Virus record (IMG/VR): IMGVR_UViG_3300030107_002709
Span: 1 to 64,000 of that record
Source: a virus
DNA: 64,000 nucleotides
Reading direction: 5' to 3' (one strand)
Part shown: positions 34,722 through 42,932 of the stretch, piece after piece
Position numbering within the stretch: the first letter of the stretch is position 1
Layout: each line of letters starts with the position of its first letter
Made by a program: the position numbers and the translations under genes
The notes under the pieces: model-generated
Told to the model about the DNA's origin: nothing
Database searches by the model: none
Seen by the model: only the letters and a program-made list of their open reading frames with translations

Positions 34722-35718
34722 ACTCCGTTCTTGCTGCTTCCTCTAACTGAGCCATCACTTCGTCTGTGAAGTACTTCTCAGGACTAGCAAGAACAGATTT
34801 AGGGTAAACAGAAGTTTCACCGAACTTGATACGGTTGCCCACCCTTGTAAAGACGTTGTACTTCTCACCCAATTCAATGAGTCCGTAGTACTTGTCCAGT
34901 CCACGTTCATCGAAGTATAATCTAGTAGCAACTTTGGAACCCTCCTTAGATAATCGAGATTTCTTGGCTTCGCACTTAATGATGTTACCCACTAGGTCTG
35001 TACCTTCCTTCTCTTTAGATTTGGTCAAATATATTATAGTAGATGCAGCATACTTTAGTCCAGCTCCACCACCCATTTCTTTTTGTGGCACATAGGATCC
35101 GATCACATCATATGTGTGATTCGTAACAATCATAGGAACTTTCGCCTGTCCAAGCTTCAAGGTTAATACCCTGAAAGCACCCTTGATTAACTGTGATTTG
35201 GTCATGTCTCTGACCTGTTTATCATTAGAGATGTCTTCCATCTCCTTTGATGTACTCAGCATACCAAGAGAATCCAAAACAAACATCAATGGTTGACGCT
35301 GATCTTTTGGTTCTTTTAAATACTTATCAAGGATCCTAGTAGCTTGTGTTCTAAACTCTTCAATAGTAGCAACAGGAAAGATTACCATACGTTTGGAATC
35401 TATACCTCTGCTCTCGATCATATCCTTGGAGATAGCAGATTCAGACTCAAAATAAATAACCCCACCATCACTGTGCTGATTAAGAAAGTTACGTACAACA
35501 CTAAGGGCAAAGAAAGTTTTTCCTGTTGAAGATTCCCCTGCAAGTGCCGTAACCTTGTTGGATGGAATACCACCAAACAAAGATCCACTAACGACAGCGT
35601 TGAAAATATGGCTACCTGTATCAACAAAACTGGATGTATCTCCTGCAGCGACTCCATCACTGACGATACTTGCATACTCATTACCACTCTCCTTAATTAC
35701 TGTATCTAAGAACCCCAT
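34705..35718 (-). CDS. uvsX: Recombinase UvsX (RecA-like)
   Basis: Catalyses strand invasion in recombination-dependent replication and repair. Walker A GESSTGKT is at residues 61-68, a Walker B-like strand in LMFVLDSLG, and the loop region contains [18 protein letters not shown]. Length 337 aa is slightly shorter than T4 UvsX. It works with UvsY and UvsW, both encoded in this window. The start overlaps the end of the 59-aa gene. Confidence 0.95.
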   Translation of the reverse strand: MGFLDTVIKESGNEYASIVSDGVAAGDTSSFVDTGSHIFNAVVSGSLFGGIPSNKVTALAGESSTGKTFFALSVVRNFLNQHSDGGVIYFESESAISKDMIESRGIDSKRMVIFPVATIEEFRTQATRILDKYLKEPKDQRQPLMFVLDSLGMLSTSKEMEDISNDKQVRDMTKSQLIKGAFRVLTLKLGQAKVPMIVTNHTYDVIGSYVPQKEMGGGAGLKYAASTIIYLTKSKEKEGTDLVGNIIKCEAKKSRLSKEGSKVATRLYFDERGLDKYYGLIELGEKYNVFTRVGNRIKFGETSVYPKSVLASPEKYFTDEVMAQLEEAARTEYGYGN

Positions 35719-35885
35719 TTAGTGACCTCACTTTCATACATGTTAACATAGTCATGACCATCACTGGCCATCATTAGAGCATACTGTCTTGCAGTATCAC
35801 GCTCTTCAAATACTCTTACCTGTTCAGGTTCAAGTGCCTCAACCATATCATCCTGATAGGTTACTGTCCATACGGTTTTACTCAT
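35706..35885 (-). CDS. Small conserved cyanophage protein (59 aa)
   Basis: [18 protein letters not shown], followed by a helix [16 protein letters not shown] and an acidic end. The ATG overlaps the gp43 stop (ATGA) and the stop overlaps uvsX, so the frame fits between two core genes with no gap. It resembles short beta-alpha proteins with a helix for residue-range marking, but the function is unknown. Confidence 0.6.
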   Translation of the reverse strand: MSKTVWTVTYQDDMVEALEPEQVRVFEERDTARQYALMMASDGHDYVNMYESEVTKWGS

Positions 35886-38374
35886 GCGAAGAAACTCCCT
35901 ATTGTAACAACTTTTTTACTGTTCCACCCTATACATTCTAGCACATTTTCGAGTGGTTTCAAGAAACTCTTTTCAAATTGTTTCTTGTGATCGATATACT
36001 TCTCCATATTAAACTCCTTTGGAATCTCATTGAAGAAGGAAATACAATCCTCCCTAAAAGGATTGGGTGTCTTAAGATAAATGAATTTTATCTTCTCACC
36101 CTCCTGTATTAGAGGATACTTGTTCTCTATCTTATTCTTTTTAACATAATGGTTATAAAGCAGAGCACCCCTTACGTGGATGGGGGTTCCTTTTTGATAG
36201 ATGTCGGTTCTTGAAAAGTATTTTTCAACTCCGTTACATCCTCTTGGGAAAGCAATGTTTTCGTAGGGCTGCTCTCTTGTCTCTGCTCTGACACCATCGA
36301 TAAATGAGACAAGTTCATCATTTGTTTTGCCGATAATAATCTTAAAAGCTGCATACAATTTATCCCTGAAATATTGTGGTGTAGATGACCTAGCAGTCTC
36401 AAGTCCCATGATCTTCATCTTGGGTTCTTTGTATCTAACACCCTCTGAGTCCCACACGTTTAATATGTATCGCTTCTTAGCAGTCCATATACCACGGTCA
36501 GCGATGTTCTCTCTCTTCATTATCATTTTCTGTTCATACGCCGAGACATACGAAGCCAGTTCCTGGTAAGAGTTCTCGATAAACGGTTCGAGCTGATCCT
36601 TACAGATCTTGTCCAGGAGCTCAACAATCTTAATCTTATTATCAGACTTATGAGCAAAAAATTTATCAACAAGAGGTCCGAGATTAAGATATATTGAGTC
36701 GGTGTCAGATGCAATGACGTAATCAACTTTATCTGTAGAGAGTAGTTTATTTAGATAAAGATTGATCTTGTTCTCTATCCAGCGAATAGATACCTGCCCA
36801 GAAAGAGTGATTGCTTCTGCATTAGCAAGCTTATAGTACCTGAAGTGCTCATTGCCGATAGCACCATAAGCACTATTAAGTGAGATCTTCTTGGCCATCT
36901 GTATGTTATTACATCTGGCGATCTCCTTTGTAATCTCATTGGATGGATTCTTTTCATACTCTTTCTTTGCTTCAATCATCTTCTTCTTGAAGATGACTCT
37001 CTCATTGTACATCTTATCCATGAGTTCTGGTAAGAACCCACGTACATCCTTCCTGTACTGTGCTCCATTAGCACACACAGCAAACTCACCATCAATCTCT
37101 ACCTCTTGATTTAAGATCCCCTCAACGCTCGAACTGGGATGTCCAGTCTCCCAGAGGGTCTCTGGTGAGATGTTATATTGCATAATAAGATGAGGGTACA
37201 GGCTATTGAGGTCAAAATTAACAACCCAATCATAGAATCCTGTCTTCGGTTCCTTAACATACGCCCCCGCATATTTTTCTGATTTGTTTGCACTCTCTTT
37301 CTTAGGTGGAATTGCTATCTTCCTCTTAAGAAGTTCAACGTATATGTAATTATCCCACATACGTACCTGACTAAACACATCTTCATAATTGACCTTAGCA
37401 TCATACGCCATAGTAAATGCTAAGTCAAGTAGTTTCATCTTATCATCAAGTTGATCTACTAACCTAACGTCATGGATGTTGTAATCAATAAACTTCTGCC
37501 AATCATTCTGATAGAACTCTTTGAATGTATCATACTCAGAGTGATCTAACTTTCTTGATCCAAGCTCAACCATGCAGATGTGATCAAGTCTATACGATTC
37601 TTGGTTAGTGTAAGTAAATTTCCTGTATAGTTCGAGGTAATCCAGAGTAGAAATTCCTGGAAGATCGTAAGCGATTTGCTTTCTCCCTTTGATATAAATT
37701 TCACGTCTAGATATAAGCCTCCACGGGCTAAGATAACGAGAATACTTCTCACCAAGTATCCTAGAAATACGACCAGCGATATAGGGAATATCAAAAAGTT
37801 GTACGTTCCAACCTGTAATAACATCAGGAAAATTCTCATTCCAATACTCCAAGAATGCTGATAACATAGACTGTTCAGTTTTGAAGTGAAGGTAGTCTAC
37901 ATCTTCATGCTTATTATCAAATGATCTAGCACCAAAGACAGTAATGCGACCAGTAAAGGAGTCCTTAATACTGATCGCTAGTATCTCTTGGTCTGCTGCT
38001 TCAATATCAGGAAACCCATTCTCAGCAGCAGTTTCAATATCTATGTTGAATACCCTAATGGTTTTAGGATCAAACTTTATATGTTCATCAGGATATTCCT
38101 CTGCGATATACTGATAAAGGTATCTTGTGTTACCATACACTTCCATGTTAGCAACATCTCTATACCTCATTATAGTTTCCTTTGCACCTGCAATGGAACC
38201 TTGCTTCATAGGCTCTACACACTTCCCCTCAAGGGTTCTCCATTTAGAGAAGTTAGATGTTGGGAGATATAAAGTAGGGTTAAATGGAACCCTATCTTTA
38301 AATGCCTTACCTCCCTCATAACCACGGACAAGAAGGTTCTGACCTGCTTGCTCAACATTGGTGTAAAATTTCAT
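35882..38374 (-). CDS. 43: DNA polymerase (T4 gp43-like, family B)
   Basis: The replicative polymerase with proofreading exonuclease. Exo I is FNIDIET (D112, E114), motif A DLNSLYPHL near residue 392, motif B KKISLNSAYGAIGN, and motif C SDTDSIY near residue 555. The C-terminus ends VVTIGSFFA, a hydrophobic clamp-binding tail. At 830 aa it is an intact single polypeptide, somewhat shorter than T4 gp43 (898 aa), as in other cyanomyoviruses. It is followed by uvsX and gp41. Confidence 0.96.
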   Translation of the reverse strand: MKFYTNVEQAGQNLLVRGYEGGKAFKDRVPFNPTLYLPTSNFSKWRTLEGKCVEPMKQGSIAGAKETIMRYRDVANMEVYGNTRYLYQYIAEEYPDEHIKFDPKTIRVFNIDIETAAENGFPDIEAADQEILAISIKDSFTGRITVFGARSFDNKHEDVDYLHFKTEQSMLSAFLEYWNENFPDVITGWNVQLFDIPYIAGRISRILGEKYSRYLSPWRLISRREIYIKGRKQIAYDLPGISTLDYLELYRKFTYTNQESYRLDHICMVELGSRKLDHSEYDTFKEFYQNDWQKFIDYNIHDVRLVDQLDDKMKLLDLAFTMAYDAKVNYEDVFSQVRMWDNYIYVELLKRKIAIPPKKESANKSEKYAGAYVKEPKTGFYDWVVNFDLNSLYPHLIMQYNISPETLWETGHPSSSVEGILNQEVEIDGEFAVCANGAQYRKDVRGFLPELMDKMYNERVIFKKKMIEAKKEYEKNPSNEITKEIARCNNIQMAKKISLNSAYGAIGNEHFRYYKLANAEAITLSGQVSIRWIENKINLYLNKLLSTDKVDYVIASDTDSIYLNLGPLVDKFFAHKSDNKIKIVELLDKICKDQLEPFIENSYQELASYVSAYEQKMIMKRENIADRGIWTAKKRYILNVWDSEGVRYKEPKMKIMGLETARSSTPQYFRDKLYAAFKIIIGKTNDELVSFIDGVRAETREQPYENIAFPRGCNGVEKYFSRTDIYQKGTPIHVRGALLYNHYVKKNKIENKYPLIQEGEKIKFIYLKTPNPFREDCISFFNEIPKEFNMEKYIDHKKQFEKSFLKPLENVLECIGWNSKKVVTIGSFFA

Positions 38375-38616
38375 TCAGTAAGTAGTTCTTTTGCTTCTGC
38401 TGTATTTAAAGCTTCATCTGTTGGTGTAACCATCACTATTATATCAGTAGATCTAACAACTAGTTGAAAGTCTGCTGAATACTTTGGCCACCTCTCACCA
38501 TCTAAGGTAATAGGATCCTCTAGAATACAATCTGGTTGACCATATTCTGCCTCTGGTATCTCTGATACATCAGCAAGAATCCAAGGTTCGTTATTCAGTC
38601 GTAGTAGTTTCTTCAT
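38371..38616 (-). CDS. Small Sm-like family protein, copy 3 (81 aa)
   Basis: MKKLLRLNNEPWILADVSEI and EDPITL give the same strand-turn-strand start as the two upstream genes, suggesting a divergent member of one family. The ADFQLVVRSTDIIVMVTPTDE segment would be the later strands. It overlaps the upstream gene by 26 bases and the gp43 start by four. Function unknown. Confidence 0.55.
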   Translation of the reverse strand: MKKLLRLNNEPWILADVSEIPEAEYGQPDCILEDPITLDGERWPKYSADFQLVVRSTDIIVMVTPTDEALNTAEAKELLTE

Positions 38617-38938
38617 TAGTTTCTTCTATTGGTTCACTGTCTGCTAAAATCTTCTGTTCATATGCTTGTTGGACTGCAGGCTTAGCACTACTAATTATAC
38701 CAATCATCTCAAACCCAACATTAAACTGTCTATCATCTGTAAATGGATTCCACTTCTTGAAGTTAATATTATAACCTTCTTCAGTTTCATTTACAACATG
38801 CAATGTATAAGGATCTGTGAATGCTAAACAGATAGGTTTCTCTCCTTTCTCCTTTGATTCTTGATCATGGAACACTTCTCCAACATCACAAATAACTTGC
38901 TCGTTGGAATACTTCATGTTAATAACTTGTATAGTCAT
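38591..38938 (-). CDS. Small Sm-like family protein, copy 2 (115 aa)
   Basis: It is paralogous to the preceding 132-aa gene: both have a short first strand, a D/S-P-x-x-(L/I) segment, and a W-N-P-F motif (FKKWNPFTDDRQFNV) followed by a strand and a helix ending in Y-x-x-K. The C-terminus is a Glu/Thr-rich tail. A similar layout is known in many cyanomyoviruses and has been compared to Lsm/Hfq-like folds; I infer the fold from pattern only. ATGA overlap with the upstream gene. Confidence 0.6.
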   Translation of the reverse strand: MTIQVINMKYSNEQVICDVGEVFHDQESKEKGEKPICLAFTDPYTLHVVNETEEGYNINFKKWNPFTDDRQFNVGFEMIGIISSAKPAVQQAYEQKILADSEPIEETNEETTTTE

Positions 38939-39333
38939 ACTGTTTCTTTGTTTTCGGTGTACATAATTGTTAATGCTTCATCAACATATTCATAGTCTTT
39001 TACATGAAATTCTTCGAGATATATCTTTTCGATATCTTCCCTAACATCATTCATACTAACAAGACTATAAAGATTCAAACGAAACTGTTGATGTTTTGCG
39101 AAAGGATTCCAAGGAGAAAAAGTACATTTTAATTCAGGTTCATTAGTCTGAAATTTCTGAGTAGTTGGAATACCTCTAGAGACTGTAATGACTTGAGGAT
39201 GGGACATAATATACCCTAATGTTCTACCCGAATTGGGATCTTGAGTAACTGCCTGATTGTGTGCATTTCTTATCTCATGAACCTCAGCTACTATTCGTTC
39301 TCCTGTATTAAGAACTATAAGTTTGATGCTCAT
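38935..39333 (-). CDS. Small Sm-like family protein, copy 1 (132 aa)
   Basis: Starts MSIKLIVLNTGERIVAEV, a beta-hairpin with a T-G-E turn common to Sm-like barrels, then DPNSGRTLG and FSPWNPFAKHQQFRLNLYSLVSM. The W-N-P-F motif is shared with the next gene. It is the first gene after the terminator behind hsp20. An RNA-binding or clamp-like role is possible but unproven. Confidence 0.6.
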   Translation of the reverse strand: MSIKLIVLNTGERIVAEVHEIRNAHNQAVTQDPNSGRTLGYIMSHPQVITVSRGIPTTQKFQTNEPELKCTFSPWNPFAKHQQFRLNLYSLVSMNDVREDIEKIYLEEFHVKDYEYVDEALTIMYTENKETV

Positions 39334-39360
39334 ACTCTAATGGATGTATCTAGACATTAT

Positions 39361-39394
39361 AAAGGGGAACTCGACAAAAGTCAAGCTCCCCTTT
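39361..39394 (-). terminator. Rho-independent terminator after hsp20
   Basis: On the minus strand a 15-base stem with two G-U pairs (AAAGGGGAGCTTGAC with GTCGAGTTCCCCTTT) closes a TTTT loop. It lies about 25 bases past the hsp20 stop, though the T-run after it is short. Confidence 0.75.
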
Positions 39395-39421
39395 AATTCA
39401 TAACAAAATACCACTACTCCA

Positions 39422-39865
39422 CTAAGAGACCTGAGCCTCTAACTTTTCTCTGGCAGCACCTGTGCCGAACCAGAATTTCTTTTGCTGATTCTCTGGAAGA
39501 ACCTTAGTAAGATTCACAACCAGTAATCCATCCTTATACTCAACATTCTCAACTTCAATAGAATCTCCTAGTTGCCAACTCCTATCAAATGATCTTGTAG
39601 CAATACCCTTATGGGTATAGGATCTCTCATCCTTTTCTTCTGCAGCTGCTTTAACTGTTAAGATGTTTTGTTCGGTGGTAACTTCGATATCTTCTCTTGA
39701 AAATCCAGCAAGAGCGATTTCCAGAACGGTTCTACCATCTCCCCCATGAAAAACATTATAGGGTGGGTAATTTTGTCCAGCTTCTGCCAGTCTTTCGAGT
39801 CTGTTGAATGTTTCATCGAATCCTAATTGAAATGGGCTATAGGTATCCCAGTATGATCTACGCAT
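39422..39865 (-). CDS. hsp20: Small heat-shock protein Hsp20
   Basis: An ATP-independent holdase with an alpha-crystallin domain at residues ~35-125, including the GFSREDIEVTTEQNILTV strand pattern and the VEYKDGLLVVNL end of the domain. I place the start at the ATG at 39865 (MRRSYWDTYSPFQL) because a near-perfect AAGGAGG site lies nine bases upstream; an upstream in-frame start lacks one. Length 147 aa is normal. Cyanophage Hsp20 has been suggested to aid capsid or photosystem protein folding. A UUCG-capped hairpin lies in its leader. Confidence 0.93.
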   Translation of the reverse strand: MRRSYWDTYSPFQLGFDETFNRLERLAEAGQNYPPYNVFHGGDGRTVLEIALAGFSREDIEVTTEQNILTVKAAAEEKDERSYTHKGIATRSFDRSWQLGDSIEVENVEYKDGLLVVNLTKVLPENQQKKFWFGTGAAREKLEAQVS

Positions 39866-39894
39866 GGTGTCCTCCTTGAAGCGACTAATTGAAT

Positions 39895-39913
39895 GTGACC
39901 CCGAAGGCATCAC
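39895..39913 (-). other. Leader hairpin upstream of hsp20
   Basis: On the minus strand GTGATGCC-TTCG-GGGTCAC forms a stem with GC closing base pairs next to a UUCG tetraloop and one bulged position, about 30 bases upstream of the hsp20 start codon. It may stabilise the mRNA or attenuate transcription; no T-run follows. Confidence 0.45.
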
Positions 39914-39978
39914 ACTACTATTTAAGCAGTGGTGGACTGAATTTACCATGTGGTAAACCAGAAAACTGAGTACGGATG

Positions 39979-40395
39979 TTACGGTTTCTTCTTACCAATA
40001 TTATATTTGGACTCTAAAGTCCATTCACCTTTCTCTTTAAAAGATATAACTTTAATTTGATTTAATGGTGCAAGATCTCCAACATTATCCTGATTAATGA
40101 TTGTAACCAATCCCCAATCAGATAACAACTGTGTTATACGATTTCTACGCTGAACATCATTCTCTGTGATGTTTGTGTTCTTACCATCAAGTGCGAAGAG
40201 TTCCTTGAAGTGAACTATGTAATACTTTCCTTGCTTATGCAAGATGTGACACGACTGATATATCTTTCTTTCTTTTCTAGAAGCAACTCCAATTCGTGTT
40301 AATGTTTCACGAACCTTTAGGAAATCATCTGGTTCTTTGAGACCTACCTCAATCATATCAGACTGTTTCCACTGGATCTCAGTATCAACGGACAT
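39979..40395 (-). CDS. regA: Translational repressor RegA
   Basis: RegA binds ribosome-binding sites of early mRNAs, including replication genes, and shuts down their translation. The sequence shows the family start (I-E-V-G-L-K-E-P-D-DFLKVRETLTRIG), KIYQSCHILHKQGKYYIVHFKELF and the DVQRRNRITQLL helix. 138 aa is close to T4 RegA (122 aa). It overlaps the gp62 stop by one base, preserving the classic gp62-regA neighbourhood. Confidence 0.92.
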   Translation of the reverse strand: MSVDTEIQWKQSDMIEVGLKEPDDFLKVRETLTRIGVASRKERKIYQSCHILHKQGKYYIVHFKELFALDGKNTNITENDVQRRNRITQLLSDWGLVTIINQDNVGDLAPLNQIKVISFKEKGEWTLESKYNIGKKKP

Positions 40396-40781
40396 TATTT
40401 TCCACCTTTATGCAATGATCTTTTTATATGTTCGAGTTGATCTGTTGATAATACCCTGATTGCTTCTAGAGCCTTGGTATAACTATACCCATAATACTCA
40501 CGAACTTCATCAAGATAATCAATCGACTCTTTCTTAGACCAAGGAGAAAATCTCTTTCTAGGTCTCAGACTATTTATATAAAAGTCGTATTGCATACGCT
40601 TAGATATATGCCAATTCATATTCATCTCATTAGCAAACAATACAGTGTCTGTAAAAGATGCTAGGCACTTATTAATAATCCATGTAGGATATGAGTTCTC
40701 CAAAGATGGATCTTCATCCATCATATTCTTTTTACTTTGGTTGATACTATACAACCATGCACTTAGTTTGGGCTTGCTCAT
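40395..40781 (-). CDS. 62: Clamp loader small subunit (T4 gp62-like)
   Basis: Partner of gp44 in the ATP-driven loader of the gp45 clamp. The 128-aa sequence is shorter than T4 gp62 (187 aa) as usual in cyanophages, and contains YPTWIINKCLA and MQYDFYINSLRPRKRFSPW, features I associate with gp62. It lies directly before regA but is separated from gp44 by six inserted genes. Its start overlaps the purN end. Confidence 0.85.
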   Translation of the reverse strand: MSKPKLSAWLYSINQSKKNMMDEDPSLENSYPTWIINKCLASFTDTVLFANEMNMNWHISKRMQYDFYINSLRPRKRFSPWSKKESIDYLDEVREYYGYSYTKALEAIRVLSTDQLEHIKRSLHKGGK

Positions 40782-41301
40782 ATGCTAAATCATTAATTAC
40801 TAAAGGAAGCAGTCTATATTCTGCTCGTTGGATACGTTGAGTCAAGGTCTCGACAGTATCATCAGGACAAATAGGAACCCTTGATTGATTTATTATAGCA
40901 CCACCGTCAAGTTCCTCGTTAACATAGTGGACAGTACATCCACTCTCTCTATCACCTGATTCTAATGCTTGTTCTACTGCATGTAAACCCTTGTACTTAG
41001 GAAGTAATGATGGGTGTACATTAATGATAGGACATGGGAACTCAGATGGTTTCTTAAGCACCCTCATATAACCTGCTAATACAACAAGATCAACCCTCCA
41101 AGCTTTGAAGAGTTGAATCATTTGATCTTCATCTTTATGTGCTACCCTACAATGAGGGATTCCAAACTTTGCTGCTCTCGCTACAGCACCACATTTCTTT
41201 GTATTGTGTATCATTAACACAATCTCATGTTTCATCTGAGGGTATCGTATAATGTTCTCGAAGTTAGTTCCTTCTCCAGAACACATGACTCCTAATCTCA
41301 T
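40747..41301 (-). CDS. purN: Phosphoribosylglycinamide formyltransferase PurN
   Basis: Transfers a formyl group from 10-formyltetrahydrofolate to GAR in purine synthesis. Catalytic residues are in INVHPSLLP (Asn and His) and EELDGGAII (Asp), with the CSGEGTNFENI substrate-binding start. The ATG at 41301 (MRLGVMCSGEG) overlaps the previous stop as TAATG; a longer frame upstream is not convincing. 184 aa is normal. An auxiliary gene of several cyanomyoviruses, supporting nucleotide supply. Confidence 0.93.
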   Translation of the reverse strand: MRLGVMCSGEGTNFENIIRYPQMKHEIVLMIHNTKKCGAVARAAKFGIPHCRVAHKDEDQMIQLFKAWRVDLVVLAGYMRVLKKPSEFPCPIINVHPSLLPKYKGLHAVEQALESGDRESGCTVHYVNEELDGGAIINQSRVPICPDDTVETLTQRIQRAEYRLLPLVINDLAYEQAQTKCMVV

Positions 41302-41597
41302 TAGTAATGATCCTCCAATCCTTCTACGGGTGTAGGTTTCCAATCCTTACCATAATATTTCTCTAAGATATTATGGTGTGGTGCATCTGTACCAACCTTC
41401 GGTGTCTTAGGTGGTGGCGGTGGAAACATCTCTAGTTGTATCTCAGGGATGGAGAATGTATCACCATCCTTTCTATGATGACAAACATAGAATGATCCAT
41501 CCTCTTTTTGATATAAGAAGTCTGCCTCATGTGAACTTAGCAGAAGCATCTTAGTAATTTTATCACCTTTTTCAATCATAGACATCATAAGGTCCAT
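41301..41597 (-). CDS. Hypothetical protein with Pro-rich segment (98 aa)
   Basis: Contains SHEADFLYQKEDGSFYVCHHRKDGDTF, a likely small beta domain, followed by MFPPPPPKTPK and an aromatic C-terminus. Several in-frame ATGs compete (41636, 41597, 41579); I chose 41597 because a purine-rich stretch precedes it. Function unknown. Confidence 0.5.
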   Translation of the reverse strand: MDLMMSMIEKGDKITKMLLLSSHEADFLYQKEDGSFYVCHHRKDGDTFSIPEIQLEMFPPPPPKTPKVGTDAPHHNILEKYYGKDWKPTPVEGLEDHY

Positions 41598-41802
41598 TAA
41601 GTTTTCTTTGATGTTCTCTCTCATCAAGAACCTCATTGATTAAATCTTTGAGTTCCTCTTTGAGTTTTGGTTCAATCAAAGTTAATGGTGTAGGATTAAA
41701 TGGTGGATAGATTGGTTCACCATTTTCATCACGTGGGTATATGTTATCTGTACAACCTTCGGTTGCCTCACCACTCATACCCTGAGTGTCTATTTTTCCC
41801 AT
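41572..41802 (-). CDS. Hypothetical protein (76 aa)
   Basis: Starts MGKIDTQGMSGEATEG, has a Pro/Asn-rich middle (YPPFNPTPLTLIEPKLK) and an acidic helical C-terminus (LKDLINEVLDEREHQRK). It overlaps the upstream 54-aa gene by 13 bases, consistent with coupling. No family recognised. Confidence 0.5.
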   Translation of the reverse strand: MGKIDTQGMSGEATEGCTDNIYPRDENGEPIYPPFNPTPLTLIEPKLKEELKDLINEVLDEREHQRKLNGPYDVYD

Positions 41803-41954
41803 GTGATTAACTCCTTATACTTATGGTATAATTTGCCACATTTTGGTTCAGTGTCACGAGACTTCCACAATTGCTGTATGATCTCTCGCATGTCATCTAT
41901 AGGGACAACAACAGATAGAGGTTCTTTTTCCTCAGTGATAATAACTTCAGCCAT
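41790..41954 (-). CDS. Small conserved hypothetical protein (54 aa)
   Basis: ATG at 41954 overlaps the stop of the 47-aa gene (TAATG). The sequence MAEVIITEEKEPLSVVV, IDDMREIIQQLWKSRD and KCGKLYHKYKELITWEK looks like a short strand plus two helices. It is too short for family assignment; support comes from the tight packing of the gene chain. Confidence 0.5.
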   Translation of the reverse strand: MAEVIITEEKEPLSVVVPIDDMREIIQQLWKSRDTEPKCGKLYHKYKELITWEK

Positions 41955-42097
41955 TAGTTGAAAACTGCGTTAACAGACATAACTTTTGCATTAGGATTTC
42001 TAGCCAGTGCTACTTGCCTAGCTTCCTCATAATTTCTAGCGATCACAGTCTCACTAAAGACTGTTCCAGCGACATAGAGTTTGACTTCACACTTCAT
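41954..42097 (-). CDS. Small conserved hypothetical protein (47 aa)
   Basis: ATG at 42097 lies inside the end of the Dam gene. The product MKCEVKLYVAGTVFSETVI, ARNYEEARQVALARNPNAK and VMSVNAVFN has a strand-helix-strand layout like other tiny cyanophage proteins that read 'V-x-A-x-x-Y-E-E-A'. No function known. Confidence 0.55.
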   Translation of the reverse strand: MKCEVKLYVAGTVFSETVIARNYEEARQVALARNPNAKVMSVNAVFN

Positions 42098-42932
42098 AAT
42101 TTGTAAGGACTAGTTCCTTCCTTGATGCTTGATCTTTATTATAGCATCCTACAGACCTCATGGTGTAAGTATGTGCAAATTCTCCAACTGTCCACTCTTT
42201 GAAACGATCCTTAACAATCTGGTCAGAGTTGTAAGATATTAACATGTTGGAAGTATACTCATCACAATCCTTAGCGAACTTATCATGATCAAACTTCTTA
42301 TGCATACCACCCTTTCTACCATATAGATTATCTTTAATATCATATGGTGGATCCATGTATACAAAGTGACCCTTCTTATCCCAATCATTAACTAACAAGC
42401 TTTCATAAGAATGACTGGTTATTATCCAACTCTCAATGAGTTCTTGATACTCGCTAAGTCGCTTAATCCCTCTAAGGGAGAAGTTGGATTCACTGGCTTG
42501 TTCTGAGAACGAGGAAGACTCAGTAAGACCACTAAAGGAACACTTATTAACGATATAAAAAGCGATGGCACGAGCAATTTCCGATTCTTCTGGATCATTA
42601 ATAACCTCCTTCATTGATTGAAATAAACATCTAGCAGAATCTGGATTGCAATGAACTCCTTTCAAGTTCTCCAGTTCCTTCTGCATCTCTGAACCATTAT
42701 GTTGTAACTGACACCAGAAGTTATACAATGGTTCATATAAATCATTAACCCACACCTTAATGTGAGGATATCTCTTTGTTACTTCTAATGCTACAGAACC
42801 ACCACCTATAAATGGTTCACGATATTCACCATAGTTTTTAAGATCAGGAAAGAACTGGAACAGTTTAGATAGTGCTCTAGACTTACCACCTGGATATCTT
42901 AAAGGTGTCTTTAAAGATTTACTTGTAATCAT
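42087..42932 (-). CDS. dam: DNA adenine methylase (Dam-like)
   Basis: Methylates N6 of adenine, in this family usually in GATC. It has the alpha-class order: N-terminal PLRYPGGKSRA and FIGGGSVAL (SAM binding), then DPPYD near residues 194-198, and YNSDQIVKDRF. Length 281 aa is like D12-class enzymes. Start at ATG 42932, overlapping the gp44 stop (ATGA); the longer frame begins with GTG. It differs in class from the methyltransferase at 20 kb. Confidence 0.92.
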   Translation of the reverse strand: MITSKSLKTPLRYPGGKSRALSKLFQFFPDLKNYGEYREPFIGGGSVALEVTKRYPHIKVWVNDLYEPLYNFWCQLQHNGSEMQKELENLKGVHCNPDSARCLFQSMKEVINDPEESEIARAIAFYIVNKCSFSGLTESSSFSEQASESNFSLRGIKRLSEYQELIESWIITSHSYESLLVNDWDKKGHFVYMDPPYDIKDNLYGRKGGMHKKFDHDKFAKDCDEYTSNMLISYNSDQIVKDRFKEWTVGEFAHTYTMRSVGCYNKDQASRKELVLTNYEV

